Virus record (IMG/VR): IMGVR_UViG_3300008450_000368
Span: 1-27,264 of that record
Source of the DNA: a virus
Direction: 5' to 3' (one strand)
Length of the DNA: 27,264 nucleotides
Shown here: positions 8,656-18,600 of the stretch, piece after piece
Position numbering within the stretch: the first letter of the stretch is position 1
How the letters are laid out: the number at the start of each line of letters is the position of its first letter
Translations under genes and position numbers: made by a program
The notes under the pieces: generated by a model
What the model saw: only the letters and a program-made list of their open reading frames with translations
What the model was told of the DNA's origin: nothing
The model's database searches: none

Positions 8656-9462
8656 ATGCCAAATAACACACTTACATATAGCGAAGGGGTACAAGGATGG
8701 GCGTCCTTTTACTCCTTTATGCCCGATTGGATGATTGGGATGAATAACTACTTCTATACTTTTAAGGGTGGTAATCTTTACCGCCATAATGTGAACGAAC
8801 TGCGTAATAATTTTTACGGCACCCAATACAACTCTGAGCTTACAAGTGTATTTAACGATGCGCCCCTTGAGAATAAATTATTTAAAACCATTAATTTGGA
8901 GGGGGATGCGCCTTGGGATGCCACAATGCAAACCGATATTCAAGACGATGGTTTTGTGGATGATTCGTGGTTTGAAAAGAAGGAGGCGTCTTGGTATGCT
9001 TTTGTGAGAAATGATGGCACCATCCCTGCTCAACCCTCTGAGTATGCGCTTAGATCTACAAATGGTATAGGTCGCAGCACTACGATTACAGGAACAGGGG
9101 CTGCCGTACAGGTCAACTTTGCCATTGGTGCAAGCCCTATTTTAATAGGAAGCATCATAAGCATAGGCGATATCCTTTACTACAGCCTACCGCCTACCTA
9201 TAACGCTCCTTTGTTGTTTGGTCAGGTTACCAATATTCAGGTTAATTATCCATCCAACCTTAACAGGATTACGGTGGATACGACCATACCGGGAGCAACC
9301 ATACCGGGGATACAGAACCCGTACATAATGTTTATCAAAAACTCTGTAGCTGAGTCGCACGGGGTGCTTGGGCACTACTGTGTTTTCACCCTTGAGAATA
9401 ACAGTACAAACAAGGTGGAACTCTTTGCTGTAGAGTCAGAAGTGATGAAAAGTTATCCTTAA
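8656..9462 (+). CDS. Tail protein with YSEGVQGWASFYSF-type domain (268 aa)
   Basis: The N-terminal third reads TYSEGVQGWASFYSFMPDWM (residues 7-26), then NNYFYTFKGGNLYRHN (30-45) and FNDAPLENKLFKTINLEG (66-83). This aromatic-rich block is one I recognise from the tail-tube, stabilisation or muzzle proteins of many podophages, where it often forms the C-terminal part of the large protein; here it is a separate gene. The rest is beta-rich, with a small internal near-repeat (TIPGATIPG) coded by two similar 12-base stretches at 9283-9294 and 9298-9309. It follows the cysteine-rich gene by 3 bases and shares its transcription unit. It probably packs with the 1568-residue protein in the tail. Confidence 0.6.
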   Translation: MPNNTLTYSEGVQGWASFYSFMPDWMIGMNNYFYTFKGGNLYRHNVNELRNNFYGTQYNSELTSVFNDAPLENKLFKTINLEGDAPWDATMQTDIQDDGFVDDSWFEKKEASWYAFVRNDGTIPAQPSEYALRSTNGIGRSTTITGTGAAVQVNFAIGASPILIGSIISIGDILYYSLPPTYNAPLLFGQVTNIQVNYPSNLNRITVDTTIPGATIPGIQNPYIMFIKNSVAESHGVLGHYCVFTLENNSTNKVELFAVESEVMKSYP

Positions 9463-9470
9463 TTTTTCAA

Positions 9471-9478
9471 TATCTTTG
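9471..9478 (+). promoter_or_regulatory. Candidate Bacteroidota-type -7 promoter box (TATCTTTG)
   Basis: TATCTTTG matches TAnnTTTG and ends 5 bases before the ATG at 9484, in the short gap after the upstream stop. A transcript from it would be leaderless or nearly so. No clear -33 TTG is seen. It would drive the GNAT-like gene and the internal virion proteins. Confidence 0.45.
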
Positions 9479-9483
9479 TATAG

Positions 9484-9894
9484 ATGGCATTAATTGTACA
9501 ACCATTAAACGAAAATGACTACGATTCTGTATTAGTGGGTTGGTGGAACGCTTGGGGTTGGACTCCTCCAAAAAAGGATTTCCTCCCTGATGATGGCAAA
9601 GGAGGCATAATGGTGTATGATGGTGAGGAACCGATATGTGCAGGGTTTATATATACCACAAATTCAAAGGTTGCGTGGGTTGATTGGATAATATCGAGCA
9701 AAGAGTATAGAAAGAAACCTGAGAGAAGTGAAGCGATAAAATTATTAGTTAGTACGCTGACTAATATTTGTAGAAATACGGGGCATAAATATACTTATGC
9801 TTTGATAAAACATCCAAGCCTTGTAGAGACCTACAAAGAAATAGGTTATATGAAAGGTGATGGATACATAGGAGAACTAATTAAAGTATTGTAA
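9484..9894 (+). CDS. Small GNAT-fold acetyltransferase-like protein (136 aa)
   Basis: The product has the size and layout of a GNAT-fold protein. An N-terminal helix rich in Trp (VGWWNAWGW, residues 18-26) is followed by a LPDDGKGGIMV strand turn and the central strands GFIYTTNSKVAWVDWIISS (54-72). A helix after RKKPERSEAIKLLVSTL (76-92) lies where acetyl-CoA would bind. The canonical R/QxxGxG/A loop is replaced by a charged, glycine-poor sequence, so catalysis is uncertain. Similar small proteins occur among tail genes of marine phages; their substrates are unknown. It lies one base before the next gene. The region fits a virion or early takeover role, but neither is shown. Confidence 0.6.
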   Translation: MALIVQPLNENDYDSVLVGWWNAWGWTPPKKDFLPDDGKGGIMVYDGEEPICAGFIYTTNSKVAWVDWIISSKEYRKKPERSEAIKLLVSTLTNICRNTGHKYTYALIKHPSLVETYKEIGYMKGDGYIGELIKVL

Positions 9895-9895
9895 T

Positions 9896-10708
9896 ATGGC
9901 AGCAATAACAGGTTTGGTATTAACAGCGGGCACAACTGCAGCTTCTTTTGCACAAGCATCAAAGCAAAAAAAACTACAGCGTGAAGCTGAGGCTGACGCC
10001 AAAAAGTATATGACTGATGCTCGTAAGGCTCTTGAGGTAAACTTCTACGAGCAACTTGGTATTCAAAAAGAACCTTATGAACTTGCTCGTGAAGCAGTCA
10101 CTTCAACTGCTGCTCAAGCTATTGAGGCAGGAAGAGAAAGTGAGCGTGGTGCTACACCAACATCAGGTAGGATATTTTTAGGAGCACAAAAAGGTCAGCG
10201 TGATATTGCAACACAAATGGGGCAGGAGATGCAGCAGCTTGATAAACTTGTTGCCGCTGAAGATGCAAGTCTTCGAGATAAAACTGTTGCCCTTGATCTT
10301 GAGCAGGCTGCCGGAGCGCAAGTTGCAGCAAGAGAAGCAGAGACAAGAGCGCAGCAAGCATCTCAACAAGCAATAAAAGGTTTATCAAGTCTTGCCACAC
10401 AAGTTGGTGCTATGCAGCCTGAATATGCAAAAACACAAAGCTCACGCGAGTTTGGCAAGTTGGCAGAGGGAGCAGAGAAAGCAGGGCTTAGTCAGGCACA
10501 GTTTCAACAACAGCTTGCACAGTTTGGTGCAAAGACACCTACGTTTGGAAACTTAGCAGGTGTAGGCGCTATGGATCCAACAGCGTTTGCTGCATTTATG
10601 GGTGGTTTAAATGCAGATTATCTTAAGCAGTTATCAATGAAGTTTAATCCAACAGGAATATATACTCAACCTATGGCAGGACAAGGTATGATTGGACCTG
10701 AGTTTTAA
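9896..10708 (+). CDS. Internal virion / ejection-type protein, helical (270 aa)
   Basis: The N-terminus has a short apolar stretch (ITGLVLTAGTTAASFAQA, residues 4-21), followed by a long charged, alanine- and glutamine-rich helical region (about residues 22-190) with coiled-coil character. The C-terminal part is Gly, Phe and Gln-rich and ends GQGMIGPEF. This composition and the place between tail genes and two larger internal proteins match the small internal core or ejection proteins of podophages, which leave the capsid with the DNA and help form a channel across the envelope. That role is inferred; sequence identity to a named family was not recognised. It starts one base after the GNAT-like gene. 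Confidence 0.5.
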   Translation: MAAITGLVLTAGTTAASFAQASKQKKLQREAEADAKKYMTDARKALEVNFYEQLGIQKEPYELAREAVTSTAAQAIEAGRESERGATPTSGRIFLGAQKGQRDIATQMGQEMQQLDKLVAAEDASLRDKTVALDLEQAAGAQVAAREAETRAQQASQQAIKGLSSLATQVGAMQPEYAKTQSSREFGKLAEGAEKAGLSQAQFQQQLAQFGAKTPTFGNLAGVGAMDPTAFAAFMGGLNADYLKQLSMKFNPTGIYTQPMAGQGMIGPEF

Positions 10709-10721
10709 AAGATAAAATAAA

Positions 10722-12584
10722 ATGGGAAGAACATACTATAAATACGCTGAACGGCAGGCTAACAATCAGATAGATTGGTTTCAAGTCGGAAAGGACTTGA
10801 CCGATATGCTTAAAAAGCAAGAGACCGATCGTGAAACAAAAAGAGCAGCGATTGATGAAGCGTCAAGAAAGTTTGGTCAAGAACTTGAGAACGCACCTCA
10901 AGGAACATCTGATGTTGTAAATCAGTTTACAACAGACTACGCGGGCGATATGCAAGCCTATAGATTAAACATTTTAAAGCTACTCAAACAGGGTCAGCTA
11001 AAGCCAAAAGAGTATGCACTAATTAATCAGAACAATCTTGATGGTACTAAAAATTTATTTGCTCTTGTAAAAGAATATCAAGACGAGCATAAGATAAAAA
11101 TGGAACGTGCGCAAAATAGTGAGGCGTCTGCATCTGAAGCGCAGTTTATGGCAATGGTTGAGGGGTTTGGAAATATCAAAGATACCAAGGCGTTAATAAA
11201 TCCTACCGATGGAAGTATTAGCGTGGGCAAAATGGTTACGGGTAAAGATGGTGTTAAGACGCTTGCAGAAGGACCCGAGAATTATATGACAGTTACTCAG
11301 CTTCGCAATAGGATAAAGCAAAAGATTAATAAGTACGACCTAAATACAGAGCTTGATGCTGAGACAAAACTATTAGGTCCCGTTGTTACTGAAGTTGTAA
11401 GTAAAACAGGAAGCTCTACTCAGACAGGATTTATGACCAAGGTTACTGACCCTACTCAAAAAAAGGGACTTAGCCAAGAAGGACAACAAGCAGTTGACGC
11501 TTATATAGAAACGGAAAAAAAGATTGTAGCATCTAAGCTATCTAATCCATTTAACGTCTCTTCAATACTATTTGATTGGACAGGAGGAATAGACCCAAAG
11601 ACTAATAAGCCATATCAGGTTACGCTTGATCCTAAACTTGCTGAGACAAGTTCTCATTATATCTTATGGACTTATCAGAATGGTATTTTGCAGCCTAATT
11701 TTGAAGCTAATGCAAATGGTAAGGAGCAGTTTAAAACAGCTCAAGAATATACAAAGAATAAGTTCCGCAGTATGCTTGAGCAGAAGACTGAGCTTCAGCC
11801 GTTCCAACAGCCACGTCCCGAACAACAGCAGCAATGGCAATACGAAGCAGGTCAAAAGAAAAAACAAGAAGGTGATGCACTTGCTTTGTGGCAGCAGATA
11901 TACAGCGGTAAGGATACCAATGCAAAAGAAACAGCTAAGCAAGGACTTCTTGGTACTCCTCAAGCACTGAAAGAGGGATTGATTGATATTGACGTAAGTG
12001 ATGGTAAAAATATCAAGCTGATATACTCTGATGCTGCAAAGAATAGAACTATTAAATTGGTTGATAAAGAAGGTAAGCCTGTGTCGGGAGATCAGTTTGC
12101 AGCGTCCGGTACAGAGCTACACGGTGTTACAGATAGAAACAAGTTCTCAAAATTTAAGAATGAAAGATTTGCTACAGAGGGTGTAGATTGGGCAAATGTT
12201 AGTGGCGGTCGTGCAGGAACTAAAGATATAAATAAAGTATACGGTGACTTTGTAGCATCTGCAATAACCACTGTTCCGACAGATGAAACTGCAGCAGTGA
12301 AAGCGTTGTCGCCAAATCTTAACAAGTTAGGATTTACGGTAAAAGAAGCTGATATATTTAGTGGTCAAGCCATCAAGGTTGTCAACCCCAACGGTGAGGA
12401 GTCTGAGACTATATACCTTGACGAGCCTGATGCTGTAGGAAAGATTCAAACATTCCTTTTAACTAAAGTGCCCGGTGAAAAAGAAGAGGATAAATTGTTA
12501 TACTTAAACAGCCTAATAAAGAAGGGCTCTTTAAATGCAGGTCAGCAAGGGGGAGGAAGTATGAGTAAGTATAATAAACAATAA
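10722..12584 (+). CDS. Internal virion (cargo) protein, helical (620 aa)
   Basis: The ATG follows the A-rich leader GATAAAATAAA, typical of Bacteroidota starts. The protein is soluble, Lys-, Gln- and Glu-rich and largely helical. It begins MGRTYYKYAERQANNQIDWF and continues with a charged helical region (about residues 25-140). A glutamine-rich stretch (FQQPRPEQQQQWQYEAGQKK, about residues 361-380) lies in the middle. No enzymatic motif was seen. Position between the 270-residue helical protein and the 2965-residue polyvalent protein points to an internal virion or cargo protein co-ejected with DNA. It stops 19 bases before the giant gene. The function is inferred from context only. Confidence 0.5.
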   Translation: MGRTYYKYAERQANNQIDWFQVGKDLTDMLKKQETDRETKRAAIDEASRKFGQELENAPQGTSDVVNQFTTDYAGDMQAYRLNILKLLKQGQLKPKEYALINQNNLDGTKNLFALVKEYQDEHKIKMERAQNSEASASEAQFMAMVEGFGNIKDTKALINPTDGSISVGKMVTGKDGVKTLAEGPENYMTVTQLRNRIKQKINKYDLNTELDAETKLLGPVVTEVVSKTGSSTQTGFMTKVTDPTQKKGLSQEGQQAVDAYIETEKKIVASKLSNPFNVSSILFDWTGGIDPKTNKPYQVTLDPKLAETSSHYILWTYQNGILQPNFEANANGKEQFKTAQEYTKNKFRSMLEQKTELQPFQQPRPEQQQQWQYEAGQKKKQEGDALALWQQIYSGKDTNAKETAKQGLLGTPQALKEGLIDIDVSDGKNIKLIYSDAAKNRTIKLVDKEGKPVSGDQFAASGTELHGVTDRNKFSKFKNERFATEGVDWANVSGGRAGTKDINKVYGDFVASAITTVPTDETAAVKALSPNLNKLGFTVKEADIFSGQAIKVVNPNGEESETIYLDEPDAVGKIQTFLLTKVPGEKEEDKLLYLNSLIKKGSLNAGQQGGGSMSKYNKQ

Positions 12585-12588
12585 TAAT

Positions 12589-12596
12589 TAACTTTA
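12589..12596 (+). promoter_or_regulatory. Weak candidate -7 box (TAACTTTA) before the giant gene
   Basis: TAACTTTA matches TAnnTTTG at all but the last base and lies 7 bases before the ATG at 12604. That is close to the placement of the TATCTTTG box before the GNAT-like gene. The region is AT-rich, so chance is a real possibility. Confidence 0.2.
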
Positions 12597-12603
12597 TTCT
12601 AAG

Positions 12604-15600
12604 ATGAACGAACAAGCAATAATAGACTCATATAACTTATTCGTAAAGAATGGGTATACCGACTCCATCGAAGACTTTAAAAAGTTAATTGCATCTAACC
12701 CACAGGCGTTATCCGACTCATACAATCTATTTAAAAATAACGGATACGGTGACTCTATCGATGACTACAAGTCCTTGATGGGGCTTGCTGCTGATAAAAA
12801 AAAAGTCGATACGGTATCACCTTCGGCAGTTGGTTCTTTGGTCTCGCCAAAGATTGAGCGTGCCGTTGCTGAGTCCACAGGTATAAAGCCACAGATGCTT
12901 GGTCCTGCTCCTAAGAAAGAGGAGCCGACTCCCATATCTACAGAACCCGAAAAGCCTTATTTCACAGGCAGATTTGGGGAAGCTCTGAAGATGATGGATA
13001 GCCCATTAAATCCTTTGGGTGGATTGGGCTTAGGTGATAAAATAGATGACCTCGCAAGAGCAATAGATGTTGGTTACAAGCAAGGGGCTTCGGCAGCGCC
13101 TACTTCGATTGTAATGGCTAAGGGAAATAGTATTACTTCTGAAGATTTAAAAAAATATATAGCTGCAGCAAAACTCATTGAAAAGACAGGACAGTCTGAT
13201 GAGATGAGGAACTTTACAAGAACTTATGAGGAGGGTGGTAAAACTGTAGTTAGTTTCTTAAAGGCATTAGCTAATAATCCGTCTGTCCCCTTTGAATATA
13301 TAGCTTCATCTATAAGCGCTCGCTTGAATCCTGTTTCTGCTGCTGCTGCTGGTACAGTAGTAGCGGGTTTTGCAGGAACGGGTGCAGTAGCAGGAGGCGC
13401 TCCGGGTGCGGGAGCTGCTGCAATAGCATCAATTCCTTGGGCAATAGGTGCATCTGCAGCAACACTTGAGACAAGCGCTACATTTTCTGAACTGCTAAAT
13501 GAGCAACTGCAAGAGAAGGGATTAGAGTTTAATGAAGAGGGTGTTAGACAAGTTCTTAGTGATGCCGGTGCTGTAAACAAAATGAGAGTTAAAGCTGCTG
13601 CCAAAGGTGTTACTATTGGTTTAATTGATAGATACACAGCAGGTATAGCGGGTAAGGTTGGCGCAAAGCTTGCTTCTAAGGGCGCAGTAAAAAGCGCAGC
13701 AGCAGCAGCGGGTGGTATAGAAGCTGTTGGCGGATCTGTAGGTGAGGCAGCATCTCGTGCACTTATTGGACAACCATTAGATGTAGCAGAGATTGCGATG
13801 GAGGGTATAGCAGAAGTTCCAATGGCAGCCATTGACTTGGGTGCAGAGGTTCTAAAAAAGCCTGTATATAAAATCAATGGAGAGATTAGACCCGAATCGG
13901 ACATTCAGGATATAATTCAAACTGCTACTCCTGATGAGCTTAGCAAGATAAATATTGATATTAAGAACGATAAGAAGGGGTATGCAAATCAGATACAAGA
14001 CAAGGTTGTAACAGGTCAGATAAGAAAGGATGTTGAACAGGCTAACCCTAATGTTGACGACACTACCATAGATGAATTGGTTAGTCTTGAGAAAGAACTA
14101 AAGAAATTTGAAAATAATAAAACGCAGTCAGGAAAAGACAGGGCTGCTGCTATTCGTTCACAAATTAAAACCATACAAGAAGATGCCATTCAAGAGCAAG
14201 CAGCAGGTCAAGTACCTGTACAGCCAACACCCGGAGATCGCGAAGCGTTGGCGGAAGGAGAACCCCAAGCAAAACCTGAAGTCATTACCGAAGAAGGTGT
14301 CCCGCAAGAAAAAGTAAAGCCTGTTGATTTTTCTACTCAGCTCGAGCAGAAATATGGTGTTCAAGTGGACTTGTTAGGTAGTTTGGATAAGGGCAACCTT
14401 AGTCTTTCAAGAATTGTAATACCTGAAGGACAGCGTGGTACAGGAATTGGAACGCAGGTGATGGAGGACATTGTCAACTACGCTGATGAGAATAAAGTAA
14501 AAGTAACTCTTACGCCATCAATAGACTTTGGCGGTGAGTCGGTTGAAAGACTGACTGACTTCTATAAAAGGTTTGGATTTGTAGAAAACAAAGGGGATAA
14601 CAAAGACTTTACCATAAAGGACACGATGTATCGTGAGCCTCAATTAGCAAAAACAATTGAACAAAAGATATATGAAACTTTACCGACTGAGAGGTTACAG
14701 CCCCAACCCGGGATTGTTCAACCCCAAAAAGCAGCAGAAATTAAGCCAACAGGACTTGCAGTCCCTGTACAACCTTCTCCAAAAAGAGCAGAAGTCAAAG
14801 GCTCCATTGAAAGAATCGCCAATGCAGGGCTTCTCCGCTCCGCAGAAACAGGGCAACCTGCAATAACGCAGCAAGAAATTGATGCGCAGATGGAGCTGAC
14901 CGATGCGATGGCACGGGTGTGGGAAGAGACAACAGGACAAAACAACTTCTACGAAACTTTCATCAGCGATGTAAAAGAAGGAGATGTGCAAGCCATCAAA
15001 GAAAAGGGTGGTGCGCTTTTCCAAAACACAGAGGTTCCACAAAGACCCATAAGCAGGGTAACGCTTGGCGTATTTGAGCTGCCTGAGTTTCAAAAAATGA
15101 AAGGAGTCTCTGTCGCTCCTCAATCTATTAGCGACTTGATGAAGTCTCGTGGCAAGCAGATCGAAAAAGATATTGTTGCTACAGTTCTTGACTACGATAA
15201 ATACAAAGGTCAAAAGAGAATACCATTTGATGAGTTTAGAGATGATGTAGAGACGCAGTTAATGAAGCTCGAGCGCATCGATACTACTACTTACGCTTCT
15301 TATGGTATGGATAACTTGGGTGATAACCAAAACTATGGTAGATCTCAGACCGTTATATTCAACAGCCCAATTGACCACGGTCAGTACGGTCACTTCAGAA
15401 GCGACTTTGTTAAGAGCAACCTCACTCCTACTACTTGGAGTATAAGACAAATACCTAACACTGAGCAGTACGTAGCTATTGATGCTAATATGCCTGCAGG
15501 TACAAGCCAAACAGAAATGGCGCAGTATATTGGTACTGCTGGTCCTATTGCTGATGTAGAAAAGTGGGTTAGCGATAGAAACGCCATAACTGAAAAGGAG

Positions 15601-18600
15601 ATTAACAAAGGTTTGTTTGGTCATATCCGTAATTGGTATAATCAAAACACAGGCGTATATACTTTAGCAGAGCTGCAAAGCGATTACTTCCAAAAGAATA
15701 AAGCCAACGATTTATACGCATCAAGAATACCTCAAGAAGAAGTTGACGAGTATGTCAATAAAAACTTTAGGGTTAAGCTTGACAATGAGTATAGGGAGAT
15801 ATTAAAAAATGAATTAAATATTGCTACCGATATTTTTGTAAACGCAAATGGTGATTTACAAGTAACATCTTTTGTTAAAGATAACCCTAAAGATATTCTT
15901 TATTCGGCATCTTACGACCGTTCATATACTCCTCCGGCAGGTTATACACTAGAAGAAAATAAAGAAAATATAGCTGTTGCTGAAGTGGCAAGAAGGTTAG
16001 CTATTTCAGATGAAGAGATTGCAGATAAAAGAAGGGCAATAAAGGATGAATACGAGACAAAAAGAAGTGCCCTAAAAGCTGAAGAGAATAAATATATAGC
16101 AAAAAGAATAGAGGAGATTAAAAAGTCAGAAGCGGGTAATCTAATGGTAAGACAGTTCGTTGCCTCTCAGAAGGTGCACGAACTACGCCTTTTCAGAGAA
16201 GCCCTTAAGCACGCTGCAGAAAAAGGAGCTACTGAACTGTGGTTCCCTACACCATTCACCATTGCAACCATTGAAGGATACGTTAGTGCAAATGGAAGAG
16301 CACCCTATGATATCATACAAGGTAGTGAAGGAGGTCTTGAGCCGGGTGATATAATTGATTACGGAGGCACTGAGATGATTGTAGTTGACTCCACAGACTT
16401 CTCAATAACAGTTGCTCGGAGAGATGATGTGCAGATATATGATATAGAAGATGTTAGGGTTGATGAGACTAACAATAGAATGGATGAGTTGGAATATGAC
16501 CTTGGTCGTCAGTTTGATAGCATTAACTCTATAACAAAAGAAGATGTTGAGGCGTATCAAACATATGAATTTTTGTCTGAAGAAGTGCTCACACAACTTA
16601 AAGAATACTTTGAAAATAATCCCGAAGAAGAAACAGTTGCTTGGAGTGATATTGAAAGTGGTGTCAGAGACTATGTGTCAAGCTATTACGATGACCTTGA
16701 AGTTCGTGATTTGATAAGTTGGGCTGATGATGTATATCAAGATGGTGATACTGCTTATGCTATTGACGGAAGAACAGGCACTGAAAGACTTGGGCAGCCA
16801 TCAGAGTATGAAAGCGATGTAGACGAGGCAAACTTTGATGGAGAGCTTGATGATGATCAAATGACCGTTGTCAAAAAATATGATGAGCTTGGTCAGATGA
16901 TGCGCAAGATGAGACCTGACGTCACTGAAGTTACAGACAACAACGGCAAGAAGTGGCTTAGAACTGCCATCACCGCAAGCGATAAAGCAAATCCAATTAT
17001 TGCCTTCCAAGAAGAAGGAGGTAAAATTAAAGGAGCTATTGACTTTTCAAACGACAACAAGGCTTCTATCTACCTTTTTGATGGCGCTGATATCTCCACC
17101 CTGTCTCACGAAATGAGTGGGCACCTTGGTCGTAGAGTGCTTGAGCAACTGTCAATGGTTGATGAAAGGTTTGCAAAAGACTATGAGACCGCAAAGAAGT
17201 GGGCAGGTGTAGTAGACAATCAATGGTCTCGTTCTGCTGAAGAAAAATGGGCAAGAGGATTTGAGAAGTACTTGCTTACGGGTAAAGCTCCAAGCAAAGC
17301 CCTCAATAATGTGTTCCAAAAATTAAGAGATTGGCTAACCAATATCTACAAATCAATCAAGGGTAGCAGCATAGATATTGAACTAACCCCCGATGTCGTA
17401 AGAGTTTTTGACAACCTACTTTCCACGAGGTCAGAACAGCTAATGACAGCAGACACCAAGGATGCCACTGTCTTACAAAAGGTACTTGACTTTTTGGATA
17501 AAGCTGATGCCGATTTAACCAAGTTTGGTCGTGAGACAGCCGGTATGAATATCACCATACCTGTTATGAAAGCCATCATCAAAACGGTGAAAGCGCTTGT
17601 AAAGACAGGTATCACACTACAGGAAGCTATCAAGAGAGCTGCCGAGAAAAATAATGTAACTGAAAAGGATGTAACCGATGCTATCAATATGCTAGCTCAG
17701 CAGCGTGTCATTCAAGCAAAGCCTGAAGGGGTGAGCGAAATGGAACTGCCCGGCTACAACCGTATGATTGGTGAGCTCGAAGGTGTTATTGAGAAGTCAA
17801 GAGAGCGTGGTGTAGAGGAAGTGCAGGTGATGGACAATGCCATTGCTTACTTACAGGGATCAAGAGTGTACGAGACAGCCTCAGATACGCAGCGTGAGCA
17901 AATGGTTCGTGATGTGCGTAAGATGTTTGGTAAGCGCGAGAAGCCTGCGCCAAAGCCTGAGAAGCTATTTGGTGAGCTCAAGGATGTCAAGATGATTACA
18001 ATGTCTGACTATGACTTGATGGTAAAGCAAATCTCAGACTTTGAAAAAGGTGCTAAGAGCGTTAAGGTTAGATGGAAAAAGACAAGCGATGCCCTTACCA
18101 AATATTTAAAAGAGATGGCTGATGGTGGTCGTATCACCATCAACCAAATGACAGCAGTGCTAAGAAAGTTTGGCGGTGTCAATATGCTTGACCCACGATC
18201 TATAGAAAGATTCGTTCAGTATATGTCACGTGTATTCCAAAACGCTAACTACGCTGAACAGATTGCTGCCATCAACAAGATGTTACCAACAGCAAGGAAG
18301 AACGCACAGACAAAGATTGGTGTTTCACAAACACTAAGCCCACTTCTTAAAAAGCTGTTTGCCATCAACCCCACCCTGATTCCAGATGCTGTCTTTGACA
18401 AGTATACCGAGGTGGTTCAAATGATGGGAGAGCGTAAGGCAGTACTTGAACTGCAAGAGTCAGGTAAGCTAACCGATACGGTAGAAGAAATACTTGATGC
18501 GGTAGATGAAGAAGTGTCTCGCAGCGAGGAGCTGACTGAACTGTTCAGTTCTTATGATGACAAGGTGGTAGATGAAGAGGGTAATATAGACTTCTCCAAG

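Noticed and set aside
13224-13904. 226-codon open frame on the - strand inside the giant gene
   Set aside because: It is the reverse of the Ala/Gly-rich helix region, is Ala/Pro/Ser-rich low-complexity sequence, and has no plausible neighbours on that strand.
14108-14317. Lysine-rich 69-codon + strand frame inside the giant gene
   Set aside because: It lies in a Gln/Lys-rich linker of the giant protein, where the shifted frame is naturally basic, and has no separate start signal.
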